Shown in pieces: positions 16,360 through 24,175 of a DNA stretch of 37,968 nt. Where the stretch lies: the NCBI GenBank assembly GCA_000497405.1, contig KI547037.1, positions 44,681 through 82,648 of the forward strand, written 5' to 3'. Source of the stretch: Streptomycetaceae bacterium MP113-05. GTDB lineage: Bacteria; Actinomycetota; Actinomycetes; Streptomycetales; Streptomycetaceae. Numbering within the stretch: the first letter of the stretch is position 1; each line of letters begins with the position of its first letter. A program made the translations under genes and the position numbers. The notes under the pieces were generated by a model that was not told where the DNA came from, did not search any database, and was given only the letters and a program-made list of their open reading frames with translations.

Positions 16360-18072
16360 GTGGAGGAGAACAGCGGCGAGCGCGGTCGTCTGCCGCGGCT
16401 GCACCTCGACGAGCTGCTGGAAGAGCTCCAGGTGAGCATCGATGCGGTGCGCACCACCCGCGATCGCGTGTACAGCCTCTTCGAGGCGGTACTGTCCGTG
16501 GGCAGCGAGTTGGATCTTCCACAGGCCCTGCGGCGTATCGTCGAGGCCGCCACGGTGTTGGTCGACGCCGAGTACGGCGCCCTCGGAGTGGTCGCCGATG
16601 ACGGCACACTCGCACAGTTCGTTCCCGTGGGAATGACGCAGGAGCAGATCGAGGCCGTCGGCCCGCTCCCCACCGGACACGGTCTGCTGGGCGAACTCAT
16701 CCGTCACCCGGAGCCCCTGCGCCTGGCCGAGATCGCCCGGCACCCGTCCTCCAGCGGCTTTCCGCCCCGGCACCCCCCGATGCGCACCTTCCTCGGAGTC
16801 CCGGTCAAGGTCCGCAACGAGGTCTTCGGCAACCTGTACCTCACCGAGAAACGCAATGGGCGCGATTTCGACGACGAGGACGAGGCGCTGTTGGCCACCC
16901 TGGCCGTGGCCGCGGGCGTGGCGATCGACAACGCCCGGCTCTACGAGCAGGCACGAAGCCGGCAGCACTGGCTGGAGGCCAACGCCGAGATCACGGAGAG
17001 CCTGCTCTCCGGTATGGAGGAGCCCGCTGTACTGGAACTGATCGTCACACACGCCAGGCGCATTCTCCGGGCCGACATGGGAGCTCTCGCCATCCCCGAG
17101 GGGGACAGCGGAACCCTCCGTGTCCGCCTGGCGTCCGGGGCGAAAGCCGACCGGCACTCCGGCCTGGTCCTGCCCCGTCGCGGCACATTCGTGGGAGCGG
17201 CAGCGGACGCCGGAAAACCCATCACCAGCAGCGATATCGCCCACGACCCCCGCATCACCGCCGGCCCGCCACGCTGGCAGGGACTCGGACCCGCCGTGGC
17301 GACCCCGATGGTCACCGAGGACGGGGTACGCGGAGTGCTGCTCCTGGCACGCACGGATCCGCTGGCTGTGTTCACGGAAGTGGAGACCGCTCCGCTGCTG
17401 GCCTACGCCGGCCAGGCCGCACTGGCGATGGAGGTTGCGCAGCGGAGAAGGGACGCAGAGCAGATCGCACTGCTGGAGGACCGCGACCGCATCGCGCGCG
17501 ACCTGCATGATCTCGCCGTCCAGAGGCTCTTCGCCACCGGCATCTCCGTGCAGAGCGCACTGCGCTTCGTGGACCATCCGGAAGCGCGTGAGCGGCTGCT
17601 GCGGGCCGTCGACGACCTGGACGAGACGACCCGGATCATTCGATCCACCATCTTCGGCCTGCGGCGACACTCCGAAGAGGCCACACACCGCAGTCTCCGG
17701 GTGCGTCTTGTCGGGGTGATCGAGGATGTCGTCGCAGCCCTCGGGTTCACGCCCGCGGTCAGGATGGACGGCCTGATCGACACCGACGTTCCCCCGGCTG
17801 TGGCCGAGGCGCTGGAAGCAGTCCTCGGCGAGGCCCTTTCCAACGTGGCACGACACGCCTGTGCGACCTCCGCAGACGTGTCGTTGACCGTCGCCGGGGG
17901 AGAGGCCAGGCTGGTCGTGCTGGATGACGGCATCGGCTACTCGGAGGAATCACCACGCTACAGCGGGTTGCGGAATCTGGAGGAGCGGTCCGAAAAACTG
18001 GGTGGCCGCTTCGTGGTCCGGAAGGGTGAGGCGGGGGGAACCCGGCTGGAATGGTGCGCGCCGGTCACCTGA
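16360..18072 (+). CDS. devS: DevS/OsdK-like GAF-GAF sensor histidine kinase
   Basis: 570 aa, no membrane helix. GAF-A spans about 48-195, GAF-B about 215-365, HisKA_3 dimerisation about 375-440 (DRDRIARDLHDLAVQRLFAT, phospho-His 383), and HATPase about 470-568 (EALSNVARHA, DDGIGY, GLRNLEERSEKLGG). GAF-A keeps GFPPRHPPMRTFLGVPV, where His138 aligns with the heme-ligand His149 of mycobacterial DevS, and NLYLTEK, where Tyr160 aligns with Tyr171. The Glu87 equivalent is Gly76. So a heme-based redox or gas sensor is plausible. GTG start with GGGAGG nine bases upstream. It converges on the nitroreductase-regulator operon (24 bp between stops), unlike the usual devRS order. Confidence 0.9.
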   Translation: MEENSGERGRLPRLHLDELLEELQVSIDAVRTTRDRVYSLFEAVLSVGSELDLPQALRRIVEAATVLVDAEYGALGVVADDGTLAQFVPVGMTQEQIEAVGPLPTGHGLLGELIRHPEPLRLAEIARHPSSSGFPPRHPPMRTFLGVPVKVRNEVFGNLYLTEKRNGRDFDDEDEALLATLAVAAGVAIDNARLYEQARSRQHWLEANAEITESLLSGMEEPAVLELIVTHARRILRADMGALAIPEGDSGTLRVRLASGAKADRHSGLVLPRRGTFVGAAADAGKPITSSDIAHDPRITAGPPRWQGLGPAVATPMVTEDGVRGVLLLARTDPLAVFTEVETAPLLAYAGQAALAMEVAQRRRDAEQIALLEDRDRIARDLHDLAVQRLFATGISVQSALRFVDHPEARERLLRAVDDLDETTRIIRSTIFGLRRHSEEATHRSLRVRLVGVIEDVVAALGFTPAVRMDGLIDTDVPPAVAEALEAVLGEALSNVARHACATSADVSLTVAGGEARLVVLDDGIGYSEESPRYSGLRNLEERSEKLGGRFVVRKGEAGGTRLEWCAPVT

Positions 18073-18096
18073 CCGTGAAGCAAGTCCCTCCCCGTT

Positions 18097-19071
18097 TCAG
18101 CCGGACATGACGTCGCGCAGCCGTCGGCGAGGCGTGTCCGGTCCTGGAGGTCCGTACCCGAACCGGATGAGCATCTGGGGGTTCGGCCCCATGCCGGGAT
18201 CGTAGGTGTGCAGGGCGGCCCGTATCCCCGGCCACTCGATCGCCTGGAAGAAGAGTGAGGTGCGCACACCGAGGTCGGTGGCGGTGAGAAGCACGCGCTC
18301 CAGCGCCTGCCCAGCCGTCACCCAGTCGGACGGCCGGTCACCGCGGGTGGTCAGGACCCCGATGTTCGCCCGCCTCTCGAAGTCGGCGGCTGTCCGGCGA
18401 CCCGTCGGTCCTGCGGCGGCGAAGTCGCGCAGAGGAAGCGCGCCCCGCCTGTCCCGGGAGCCGAGGGCTGTCAGCGGGATGCCGTCCCGTCCGTCGTCCC
18501 GGACCCAGGAGCGGCTCTCGGCGCGCCGGGCCGGGTCTTGCTCGTTGCGCCTCTCCGCTTCGGCCGTCGCACTGAGCAGGCGGGCCGTGACGGCACCGGT
18601 GGGCATCCGGAGAATGGCCCCCTCCTCGCGTGCCGCATCGGTCAGCGCGAGCACCACGGACGCCGGGAGCCGGAGATTCGAGAAGGGCTCTCGGCTGCTG
18701 TGCCGCCGCCACACCGAGTCGTACAGTTCGCCGTGGCCGCTCGGCGGTCGGTCGCGGCGCCACGCGCTGACGCTGGCAAGCAGGTCCGGCCTGGACGGGT
18801 CCGGAAGGGTGCGCACGTTCGTCTCCCACCCCTCATGGATCATGGCGACCCGCAGATTGAACAGAGCAGCGCCCCCGGAGATGTGCAGGGCCCGGTGCCG
18901 GGGGTCGGCGTAGCGGAGTGACCGCTCGGATGCCGAGAGCACCTCTACAGTCAGGGGAGCCCGTCCGAGCCGAAACCGCCACGGCTGCGTGTTGTGGATG
19001 GACGGCGCGGCCACCGCCGCCGTCACGAAGCGAGCAAGGGCCGCATCGTCCAGAACACCGGATGCCATCAT
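18097..19071 (-). CDS. Acg-family nitroreductase
   Basis: 324 aa. It shares with the 15197 product the motifs AAPSIHNTQPWRF, YADPRHRALHISGGAALFN, RHSSREPFSNLRLP and GQALERVLLTATDLGVRTSL, so it is a second Acg-like flavin protein of the DosR-regulon type. ATG at 19071 is chosen because GGAGAGG lies eight bases upstream; the frame opens 15 bases earlier with a GTG. It is the last gene of the minus-strand operon cNMP-fold protein, CBS-BON, response regulator, nitroreductase, 30 bp after the regulator stop. Probably an effector of that regulator. Confidence 0.88.
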   Translation of the reverse strand: MMASGVLDDAALARFVTAAVAAPSIHNTQPWRFRLGRAPLTVEVLSASERSLRYADPRHRALHISGGAALFNLRVAMIHEGWETNVRTLPDPSRPDLLASVSAWRRDRPPSGHGELYDSVWRRHSSREPFSNLRLPASVVLALTDAAREEGAILRMPTGAVTARLLSATAEAERRNEQDPARRAESRSWVRDDGRDGIPLTALGSRDRRGALPLRDFAAAGPTGRRTAADFERRANIGVLTTRGDRPSDWVTAGQALERVLLTATDLGVRTSLFFQAIEWPGIRAALHTYDPGMGPNPQMLIRFGYGPPGPDTPRRRLRDVMSG

Positions 19072-19101
19072 CGCTGTCCTCTCCACCTGCCGGACGGGCG
19101 C

Positions 19102-19806
19102 CTACCCCCGCCGGGGTTCGGGCGGGGGCCGGACGCCGGACTCGGTGGCGATCACCGCAGCTTGGACCCGCCGCTCGACTCCGAGTTTGCCGAGAAGCCG
19201 TGAGATGTTGTTCTTGACCGTCTTCTCGGAGAGGTACAGCCGCTCGCCGATCTGCCGATTCGTCAGTCCTTCGCCGATCAAGGCCAGAATCTCCCGCTCA
19301 CGCGGCGACAGGCCGACCAACGGACCACGCTCCGAGCCCTCGCCCGGAGAACCCCGCAGGCTGCGGAGGAGCCGGCCCGTGGTCGCCGGATCCAGCATGG
19401 ACTGGCCGGCGGCCACCGTCCGCACCGCGGTGAGCAGGTCGGAGCTCTTGATCTGTTTGAGCACATACCCGGCGGCACCGGCCAGGATCGCGTCCAGCAA
19501 CGCGTCGTCGTCGTCGAACGACGTCAGCATGAGACAGGCGAGTTCCGGCATGCGGGAACGAAGCTCACGGCAGACGGTGATCCCGTCACCGTCCGGCAGT
19601 CGGACATCCAGCACCGCCACGTCCGGGCGCAGCGCCGGACCGCGTGCCAGAGCCTGGTCCGCGCCGCCTGCCTCACCCACCACGTGAATGTCGGGCTCCG
19701 CCCCGAGGAGATCGTGCAGACCGCGACGGACCACCTCGTGGTCGTCGACGAGGAAGACGCGGATGAGTGATCCGTCCGGCGCGGCTGAGGGCGCGGTGTC
19801 GGTCAT
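19102..19806 (-). CDS. devR: DevR/OsdR-like NarL-type response regulator
   Basis: 234 aa. The receiver domain (about 14-130) has the acidic pair DD (21-22), the phosphoacceptor Asp67 in [13 protein letters not shown], Thr95 in MLTSFD and Lys117 in GYVLKQIK. The LuxR-type helix-turn-helix (about 165-225) reads [20 protein letters not shown] and [16 protein letters not shown]. These match DevR/DosR of mycobacteria, including the [13 protein letters not shown] recognition helix. The ATG overlaps the stop of the CBS-BON gene (ATGA). Its likely kinase is the DevS-like protein at 16360, and its likely targets are the universal stress, nitroreductase and CBS genes around it. Confidence 0.92.
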   Translation of the reverse strand: MTDTAPSAAPDGSLIRVFLVDDHEVVRRGLHDLLGAEPDIHVVGEAGGADQALARGPALRPDVAVLDVRLPDGDGITVCRELRSRMPELACLMLTSFDDDDALLDAILAGAAGYVLKQIKSSDLLTAVRTVAAGQSMLDPATTGRLLRSLRGSPGEGSERGPLVGLSPREREILALIGEGLTNRQIGERLYLSEKTVKNNISRLLGKLGVERRVQAAVIATESGVRPPPEPRRG

Positions 19807-20561
19807 GCGGAACCCTCCTGGTCCACGCGCGGTCGCGGTGCGGAACCATCGTCGCCCGGTGCCCCGGAGTCCGCCAGGGCCGACCGGTCCCCGGGGCGGG
19901 TGCGGCCGGGGGAGTCCGGTGGTCGGTCGAGCCGGAAGTCGACATCCACGACTCCCTCGACGGACCAGGTCATCCGGGCAGCCAGCGGCACCAACGCAGT
20001 GTCCCGGAAGAAGCCGGTGAGAGTCACTATGCCCTCCTGCACATGGATCTGAACGGTCGGTTCGCCGAGCGGGAACAGCGGCCGCACGACCTGGTCGCGC
20101 ACCTCCTGCCCGATGTCCCCGTCGGGCCGGAGGAACACCTTCAGCAGGTCGCTTCGGCTGACGATCCCTACGAGGTGGTCCTCGGCGTCGACGACGGGGA
20201 GTCGTTTGAGCCTGCGTCGTGCCATGGCGCGCGCCGCATGGGGGAGGGCAGCGTCCGACCGGACCGAAACCGCCGGGGCGCTCATCAGGTCACGTGCGAT
20301 CACCGCACCGGCCTTCACCAGTTCCTCCAGCTGCCGGGCCTGGTCGACGAGGGAGGAGGGCCCCTCGCGGTGTTCCTCCTTCGGCAGCAGGTCGGCCTCG
20401 GAGACCACACCGACCACCCTGCCGTCGCCGGCGAGCACGGGAACGGCGCTGACGTGCCACTGCTCCATCGTCTGAACGATCTCCTTGAAGGAGGCGTCCG
20501 GCCCGACGGCCACGACGGTGTGCGTCATCACGTCGTTCACCACATGCGGGGATTCGTTCAC
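19803..20561 (-). CDS. CBS-pair and BON domain protein
   Basis: 252 aa. CBS 1 ([20 protein letters not shown] to [11 protein letters not shown]), CBS 2 ([20 protein letters not shown] to [11 protein letters not shown]), then a BON domain ([20 protein letters not shown] to [12 protein letters not shown]) and a ~35-residue Pro/Arg/Asp-rich tail absent from its paralogue at 12680. GTG at 20561 follows GGAGGAAT and overlaps the upstream stop as GTGA; the 3' end overlaps the regulator start as ATGA. Translational coupling on both sides suggests it acts with the cNMP-fold protein and the regulator, perhaps sensing adenylates. Confidence 0.9.
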   Translation of the reverse strand: MNESPHVVNDVMTHTVVAVGPDASFKEIVQTMEQWHVSAVPVLAGDGRVVGVVSEADLLPKEEHREGPSSLVDQARQLEELVKAGAVIARDLMSAPAVSVRSDAALPHAARAMARRRLKRLPVVDAEDHLVGIVSRSDLLKVFLRPDGDIGQEVRDQVVRPLFPLGEPTVQIHVQEGIVTLTGFFRDTALVPLAARMTWSVEGVVDVDFRLDRPPDSPGRTRPGDRSALADSGAPGDDGSAPRPRVDQEGSA

Positions 20562-21028
20562 GGCGATTCCTCCGTGAGCGGCGCGAGTCCGTACGGGCCG
20601 TACGTGTCGAGAAGGCGGCGGCGCGCGCGCTGCAGCCGGTGGCCGATGATCCGGGCGACGTGCCAGGCCAGCTCGTATCCCAGTTCCGGGTCGGCTTCGC
20701 ACAGCCGCCGCACCCTGGCCGCATCGAACTCGAGAGCGGTCACCCTGCTGACGGTCCGGGCGCTCAGCTGCCACTCGTACGGCGGGAAGAACCAGGACCA
20801 TCCCAGGAGGTCTCCGCAGTGCAGGGTCTCCACGATCACCGGAGGGTGCCCGGGAACGCCGAGGTCGAGTCGGACGGACCCGCTGCGCACTACCCAGAAA
20901 CGGTCCGCCCGGCGGCCTTCGCGGAAAATGCGGGTGTCCTGCGGAAACTCCACCTCCGCTCCGTAGTCGAGCAGGCGTTTCCGGCCGTTGGCGGACAGTT
21001 CCTCCAGAAGATGCAGGCTGGTGGCCAC
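20558..21028 (-). CDS. Stand-alone cyclic-nucleotide-binding-fold protein
   Basis: 156 aa. A single Crp-like barrel (LLEELSANGRKRLLDYGAEV, FREGRRADRFWVVRSGSVRL, ETLHCGDLLGWSWFFPPYEW) and a C-helix ending GHRLQRARRRLLDTYGPYG; no DNA-binding domain. As in the 14585 paralogue, the cassette Arg that binds the cyclic phosphate is missing. GTG at 21028 with GAGGAG nine bases upstream. First gene of a four-gene operon, coupled by GTGA to the CBS-BON gene. Position before a sensory CBS protein and a regulator suggests a signalling adaptor. Confidence 0.87.
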   Translation of the reverse strand: MATSLHLLEELSANGRKRLLDYGAEVEFPQDTRIFREGRRADRFWVVRSGSVRLDLGVPGHPPVIVETLHCGDLLGWSWFFPPYEWQLSARTVSRVTALEFDAARVRRLCEADPELGYELAWHVARIIGHRLQRARRRLLDTYGPYGLAPLTEESP

Positions 21029-21071
21029 GATGCCGTGCTCCTCTCCGCTCCGGCAGTGGAGTCGACGCTCC

Positions 21072-21096
21072 GGGGACCGTCATGGACAGAGTCCCC
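21072..21096. promoter_or_regulatory. Inverted repeat upstream of the regulator operon
   Basis: GGGGAC (21072-21077) and GTCCCC (21091-21096) are perfect inverted 6-mers 13 bases apart, 43 bp upstream of the GTG at 21028. On the gene strand the first part reads GGGGGACTCTGTCC, close to the GGGACTWWAGTCCC core of the mycobacterial DosR box but one base shorter. A candidate autoregulatory site for the DevR-like regulator; the resemblance has not been scored. Confidence 0.35.
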
Positions 21097-21210
21097 CGCG
21101 CGCGGTCCGACATACAGGGGCCACACGGCCCGGCTGTCGGCCGGCCGGCCTACGGCCTGCCGGACAGCCCGGCCCGTGCACCCGTTCTCCGCCGCGGGGG
21201 CAGCTGCCAC

Positions 21211-21450
21211 GATTCGACCTGGCTCTGCGCCACAGCGGGCACTGGGGCATCCGCCTTCGCATCACGGACGACTGCTTGAACATCAGCGTGCCCGAAGGGG
21301 CCCGGGAACCCGTGCGACTCGCCTTCGGCCGCCGCACCTTCGCCGTGCCCCCGGGGGGCTTCCGGGCGCTGGAGCTGCCTCCCTCCGACAGCTGGGAGCC
21401 GACCGGCTCCGCCCCGGGACCTGTGGCCCCTGTCCCCGCGTCCGCCAGGT
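21211..21450 (+). pseudogene. 3' remnant, possibly glycoside hydrolase family 65
   Basis: A ~75-residue stretch with strong G/C third positions and protein-like character: RFDLALRHSGHWGIRLRITD, then NISVPEGAREPVRLAFGRRT and AVPPGGFRALELPPS. It resembles the small C-terminal beta domain of GH65 phosphorylases/hydrolases. Nothing coding-like precedes it, it has no start, and the frame runs past the next gene's start without a stop. I read it as the tail of a deleted gene. The GH65 assignment is by eye and uncertain. Confidence 0.4.
21416..21430. promoter_or_regulatory. Candidate GGGACC-GGCCCC box before stress-protein gene
   Basis: GGGACCTGTGGCCCC ends 77 bp before the ATG at 21508. It has the same layout as GGGTCCTTCGGCCCC at 14491-14505 (79 bp before its gene). 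Candidate binding site for the DevR-like regulator. Confidence 0.4.
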
Positions 21451-21507
21451 GGCGAAGCTGTGAACACCACGGCGGTGCTCGGGCCGCCCGCATCAGGGAG
21501 GTGGACC

Positions 21508-22389
21508 ATGCCTCATGCGGTGACCGTCGGCCTCGACGGCTCCCGGGAGAGCGCGGCGGCTGTCGACTGGGCCGCCCGGGAAGCTCTGCTGCGCGGCGCA
21601 AGGCTGGACATCGTGCAGGTGAGGGATACGGGCCCGTACCCGTACTCGCCGATTCTGGACGACCAGGTCGAGCGTGACTGGGGTGAGCAGACGACGCGGG
21701 AGGCCGAGGCCGCCCTCGCACGGCGCTACCCCGCCCTGGAGACGACCGCACAGCTGTACTCCGGCCGTCCCTCCAAAGTGCTCGACACCCTCAGCGAGTC
21801 CTCGGAGTTGCTCGTCCTGGGCTCCCGCGGGGTGGGCCCGGTGACGGGATTCGTCGTGGGTTCTGTGGGCCTGCCCGCGGTGGCGCACGCCCACTGCCCG
21901 GTGATCCTGGTCCGCAACCGTCCGGTTCGGGAGGACGAGTCGGGCGACGGTGAACCCCCTCGCGGGGACGTCGTGATCGGACTCAAGACACTCGACCCGC
22001 CCGAGGAACCACTCGGATTCGCATTCGAGACGGCGGCTCGCTGGGATTGCCGACTGATCGCCGTGCACGGCTGGGAACTGCCGCCGTCCTACGGGCTCCG
22101 TCCGATTCCTGTGGAACCGGGACTGACGGAAGAATTGACCCGGGAGAAGTCAGAGGCGCTGCGCACTTTCCTCCTCCCCTGGCAGGCGAAGTATCCCAGT
22201 GTCCGGACGGAGGCCCGCACCGACTGCGACTGGCCCGCGCGCCAGCTCCTGCTGGCCTCCACCGGTGCCGGGCTCGTCGTGGTGGGCCGGCGTGCCCGCT
22301 CCGCACGCGTGGGGACACATTTGGGATCGGTCGCTCACGCCGTACTGCATCACGCAGCCATGCCGGTGGCCGTCGTGCCACATGTGTGA
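21508..22389 (+). CDS. Universal stress protein, tandem UspA domains
   Basis: 293 aa. Domain 1: AVTVGLDGSRESAAAVDWAA to LVLGSRGVGPVTGFVVGSVG (complete ATP motif). Domain 2: VVIGLKTLDPPEEPLGFAFE to VVVGRRARSARVGTHLGSVA, with a degenerate nucleotide loop, ending MPVAVVPHV. Domain 2 also lacks the usual DGS after its first strand. ATG at 21508 with GGGAGG five bases upstream. The next small ORF starts 46 bp downstream on the same strand. Confidence 0.91.
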   Translation: MPHAVTVGLDGSRESAAAVDWAAREALLRGARLDIVQVRDTGPYPYSPILDDQVERDWGEQTTREAEAALARRYPALETTAQLYSGRPSKVLDTLSESSELLVLGSRGVGPVTGFVVGSVGLPAVAHAHCPVILVRNRPVREDESGDGEPPRGDVVIGLKTLDPPEEPLGFAFETAARWDCRLIAVHGWELPPSYGLRPIPVEPGLTEELTREKSEALRTFLLPWQAKYPSVRTEARTDCDWPARQLLLASTGAGLVVVGRRARSARVGTHLGSVAHAVLHHAAMPVAVVPHV

Positions 22390-22435
22390 CCCGGCGTGTT
22401 CCGCTCGGGACAGGCACGCCAGGTGAGGTGAGGAC

Positions 22436-22540
22436 ATGAGGCTCCACACGTACGAGTTCGAGGGCGTCCGGCCCGGCATCCGGTCCTTTCCCGCCTCCCC
22501 GGGCTCCGCGGGCTCAGGGAAGTGGCAGGGCATCTCATGA
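22436..22540 (+). CDS. Small 34-aa ORF coupled to the Rv1733c-like gene
   Basis: ATG at 22436 follows a strong GAGGTGAGG site and encodes 34 residues (MRLHTYEFEGVRPGIRSFPA then SPGSAGSGKWQGIS). Nearly every codon ends in G or C, as in real genes of this DNA. The TGA overlaps the ATG of the next gene (ATGA), the same coupling seen in the operons around it. No known family is recognised. It may be a real small protein or a leader peptide controlling translation of the membrane protein. Confidence 0.5.
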   Translation: MRLHTYEFEGVRPGIRSFPASPGSAGSGKWQGIS

Positions 22541-23133
22541 AGGGAAGCCGGCCGCCCGGCCCGAACAACGTACCCGTCGCCCGGGGGCGAAACCCGTTGC
22601 GCAGGCCTGTGGACCGTCTGCAGCACCGGCTGGAGCTGCTCCTGGCGCTCATGGTGGTGGCCGGAGCGATCATGGTGGCAGTCGTCGCGGGGAACGCCGA
22701 GTACGCGTCGCAGAGCAGCGTCCTGCAGGAGCAGCGTGCCCAACGACACCAGGTCGCGGCTGTGCTCACCACGGACGTCCGGACCTCCCCGGCCGCCGAC
22801 GGCGCCGACATGGCCGGCCGGGCCGGCGTCCGATGGACGGACGCAGACGGCGAACGTCACACCGGCTCGGCCCCGGTCCGGGCGACCCAGGAGAAGGGCG
22901 ACACGATCCGCATCTGGACGGACGGGTCCGGGCGCATGACGGGCCCGCCGCGGTTCACCTCCGCGGAGACCGCCGCATGGGTGGCCGCCCTGATGTCGGC
23001 AGGTGCGGTCGCAGCAGCCGGCATCGGCGCACGCTACGGCCTGCGGCGGCTGGCCGACAGGCACCGGTACCGGGCCTGGGAAGAGGAGTGGCGAATCGTC
23101 GAACCGACGTGGTCGCGCCGGCGGCGGGCCTGA
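22537..23133 (+). CDS. Rv1733c-like two-helix membrane protein
   Basis: 198 aa. Basic N-terminus (RNPLRRPVDRLQHRLELLL), first membrane helix LLALMVVAGAIMVAVVAGNA (about 35-55), an external ~90-residue part with RTSPAADGADMAGRAGVRWT and ADGERHTGSAPVRA, then a second helix AAWVAALMSAGAVAAAGIGA (about 145-167) and a basic end. This layout and the NPLRR start match the Rv1733c family, a DosR-regulon membrane protein of M. tuberculosis that is widespread in Streptomyces. Function unknown. ATG at 22537 overlaps the upstream small ORF; a GTG at 22522 is an alternative. Confidence 0.82.
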   Translation: MKGSRPPGPNNVPVARGRNPLRRPVDRLQHRLELLLALMVVAGAIMVAVVAGNAEYASQSSVLQEQRAQRHQVAAVLTTDVRTSPAADGADMAGRAGVRWTDADGERHTGSAPVRATQEKGDTIRIWTDGSGRMTGPPRFTSAETAAWVAALMSAGAVAAAGIGARYGLRRLADRHRYRAWEEEWRIVEPTWSRRRRA

Positions 23134-23193
23134 ACACGGGGCTGCCGGATCCGCTGACCGCAGCAGGGAGTGATGAGGATGAAAGCGGTAGTC

Positions 23194-23207
23194 GCACCAC
23201 GTGGTGC
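23194..23207. repeat. Perfect 14-bp palindrome upstream of stress-protein gene
   Basis: GCACCACGTGGTGC, with no spacer, 85 bp before the ATG at 23293. It also lies within a possible 37-codon frame (23173-23286). An operator for a dimeric regulator different from the GGGNCC-type boxes is possible. Confidence 0.4.
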
Positions 23208-23292
23208 GCCACTCCACGGCCCGTCCGGTGCACCGCCACCATCGGTCTCCGGCGGTGCCCGCGTGTCGACGGACGGAAGGGAGTGAAACGGC

Positions 23293-24168
23293 ATGGAACT
23301 GCCACTGGTTGCCGCCACGGACGGCTCGACGTCCAGCCTCGCGGCGCTTGACTGGGCAGCGGACCACGCGGCGCGGCACGAACTTCCGCTGCGGGTGGTT
23401 CACGCATCGCTGTGGGAACGCTACGAGAAGGTGCTGCCGGACGTCAGCGCGGAGCGTCCACCGCTTCAGGTACTGGCGGACCACATCGTCGCCTCCGGGG
23501 CGGAACGGGCCAGGCTCCGGCAACCCGCGGTCAAGGTGACCACGGACGTCCTTCCGCAGGAGCCGGAGGCCGGCCTGGTGCAGGAGAGTTACGAAGCAGC
23601 CGCAGTGGTCACCGGCAACCGGGGGCGCGGAGGTCTCCCGGGAATGCTGTTGGGGTCGGTCGGCCTCGCCGTCGCCGCACGGGCCCACTGCCCCGTCGTT
23701 GTCGTGCGGGGAGAGCAGGCAGACTGGGAGGATGTCTCGCGACCTGTCGTGCTGGGGGTCGGCGATCTCGCGGAAGGCCCCGCGGCCACGGTCTTCGCCT
23801 TCCGCGAGGCCCGGCTGAGGAACTCACCCCTGCGCGCGGTGCGGGCCTGGCGCTGTCCGGCGTTCGAAACAGTGGAAGACCCGCTCTTCACGCAGGACCC
23901 GGCCCGCGTGCACGAGGAACGCGCATCCGCAGTCCTGACCGAAGTGCTGTACGGCCCGAGGCGCGAGTACCCGGGGGTCGAAGTACAGCGTCAGCCAGCC
24001 GAAGGGCCGCCGCAGCGGGTGCTCGTGGACGAGTCGGCCGGCGGCAGTCTGCTCGTGGCGGGCGCCCCGCGGCGCCACGGTCACACCGGCCTCCAACTCG
24101 GGCGGGTGACCCATGCCCTTCTCCACCACTCCGCCTGTCCCGTCGCCGTCGTCCCCGCGTCCGCGTGA
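23293..24168 (+). CDS. Universal stress protein, tandem UspA domains
   Basis: 291 aa. Domain 1: LPLVAATDGSTSSLAALDWA to VVTGNRGRGGLPGMLLGSVG (complete ATP motif) and CPVVVVRGE. Domain 2: VVLGVGDLAEGPAATVFAFR to LLVAGAPRRHGHTGLQLGRV, where the nucleotide loop is degenerate. ATG at 23293 with AAGGGAG about ten bases upstream. The following phosphatase gene starts eight bases after the stop, so the two are probably cotranscribed. Confidence 0.91.
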   Translation: MELPLVAATDGSTSSLAALDWAADHAARHELPLRVVHASLWERYEKVLPDVSAERPPLQVLADHIVASGAERARLRQPAVKVTTDVLPQEPEAGLVQESYEAAAVVTGNRGRGGLPGMLLGSVGLAVAARAHCPVVVVRGEQADWEDVSRPVVLGVGDLAEGPAATVFAFREARLRNSPLRAVRAWRCPAFETVEDPLFTQDPARVHEERASAVLTEVLYGPRREYPGVEVQRQPAEGPPQRVLVDESAGGSLLVAGAPRRHGHTGLQLGRVTHALLHHSACPVAVVPASA

Positions 24169-24175
24169 GGACACG

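Larger units (their letters stand above)
21029..21507. other. Intergenic region with operators and a gene remnant
   Basis: 479 bases between the divergent cNMP-fold operon and the universal stress protein gene. From the minus-gene start it holds the GGGGAC/GTCCCC repeat (21072-21096), a coding-like remnant (21211-21450), and the box GGGACCTGTGGCCCC (21416-21430) inside the remnant's 3' part. No intact gene is seen. Confidence 0.5.

Noticed and set aside
22150-23688. A 512-codon minus-strand frame
   Set aside because: Shadow of the stress-protein and Rv1733c-like genes; no recognisable motif or good start.
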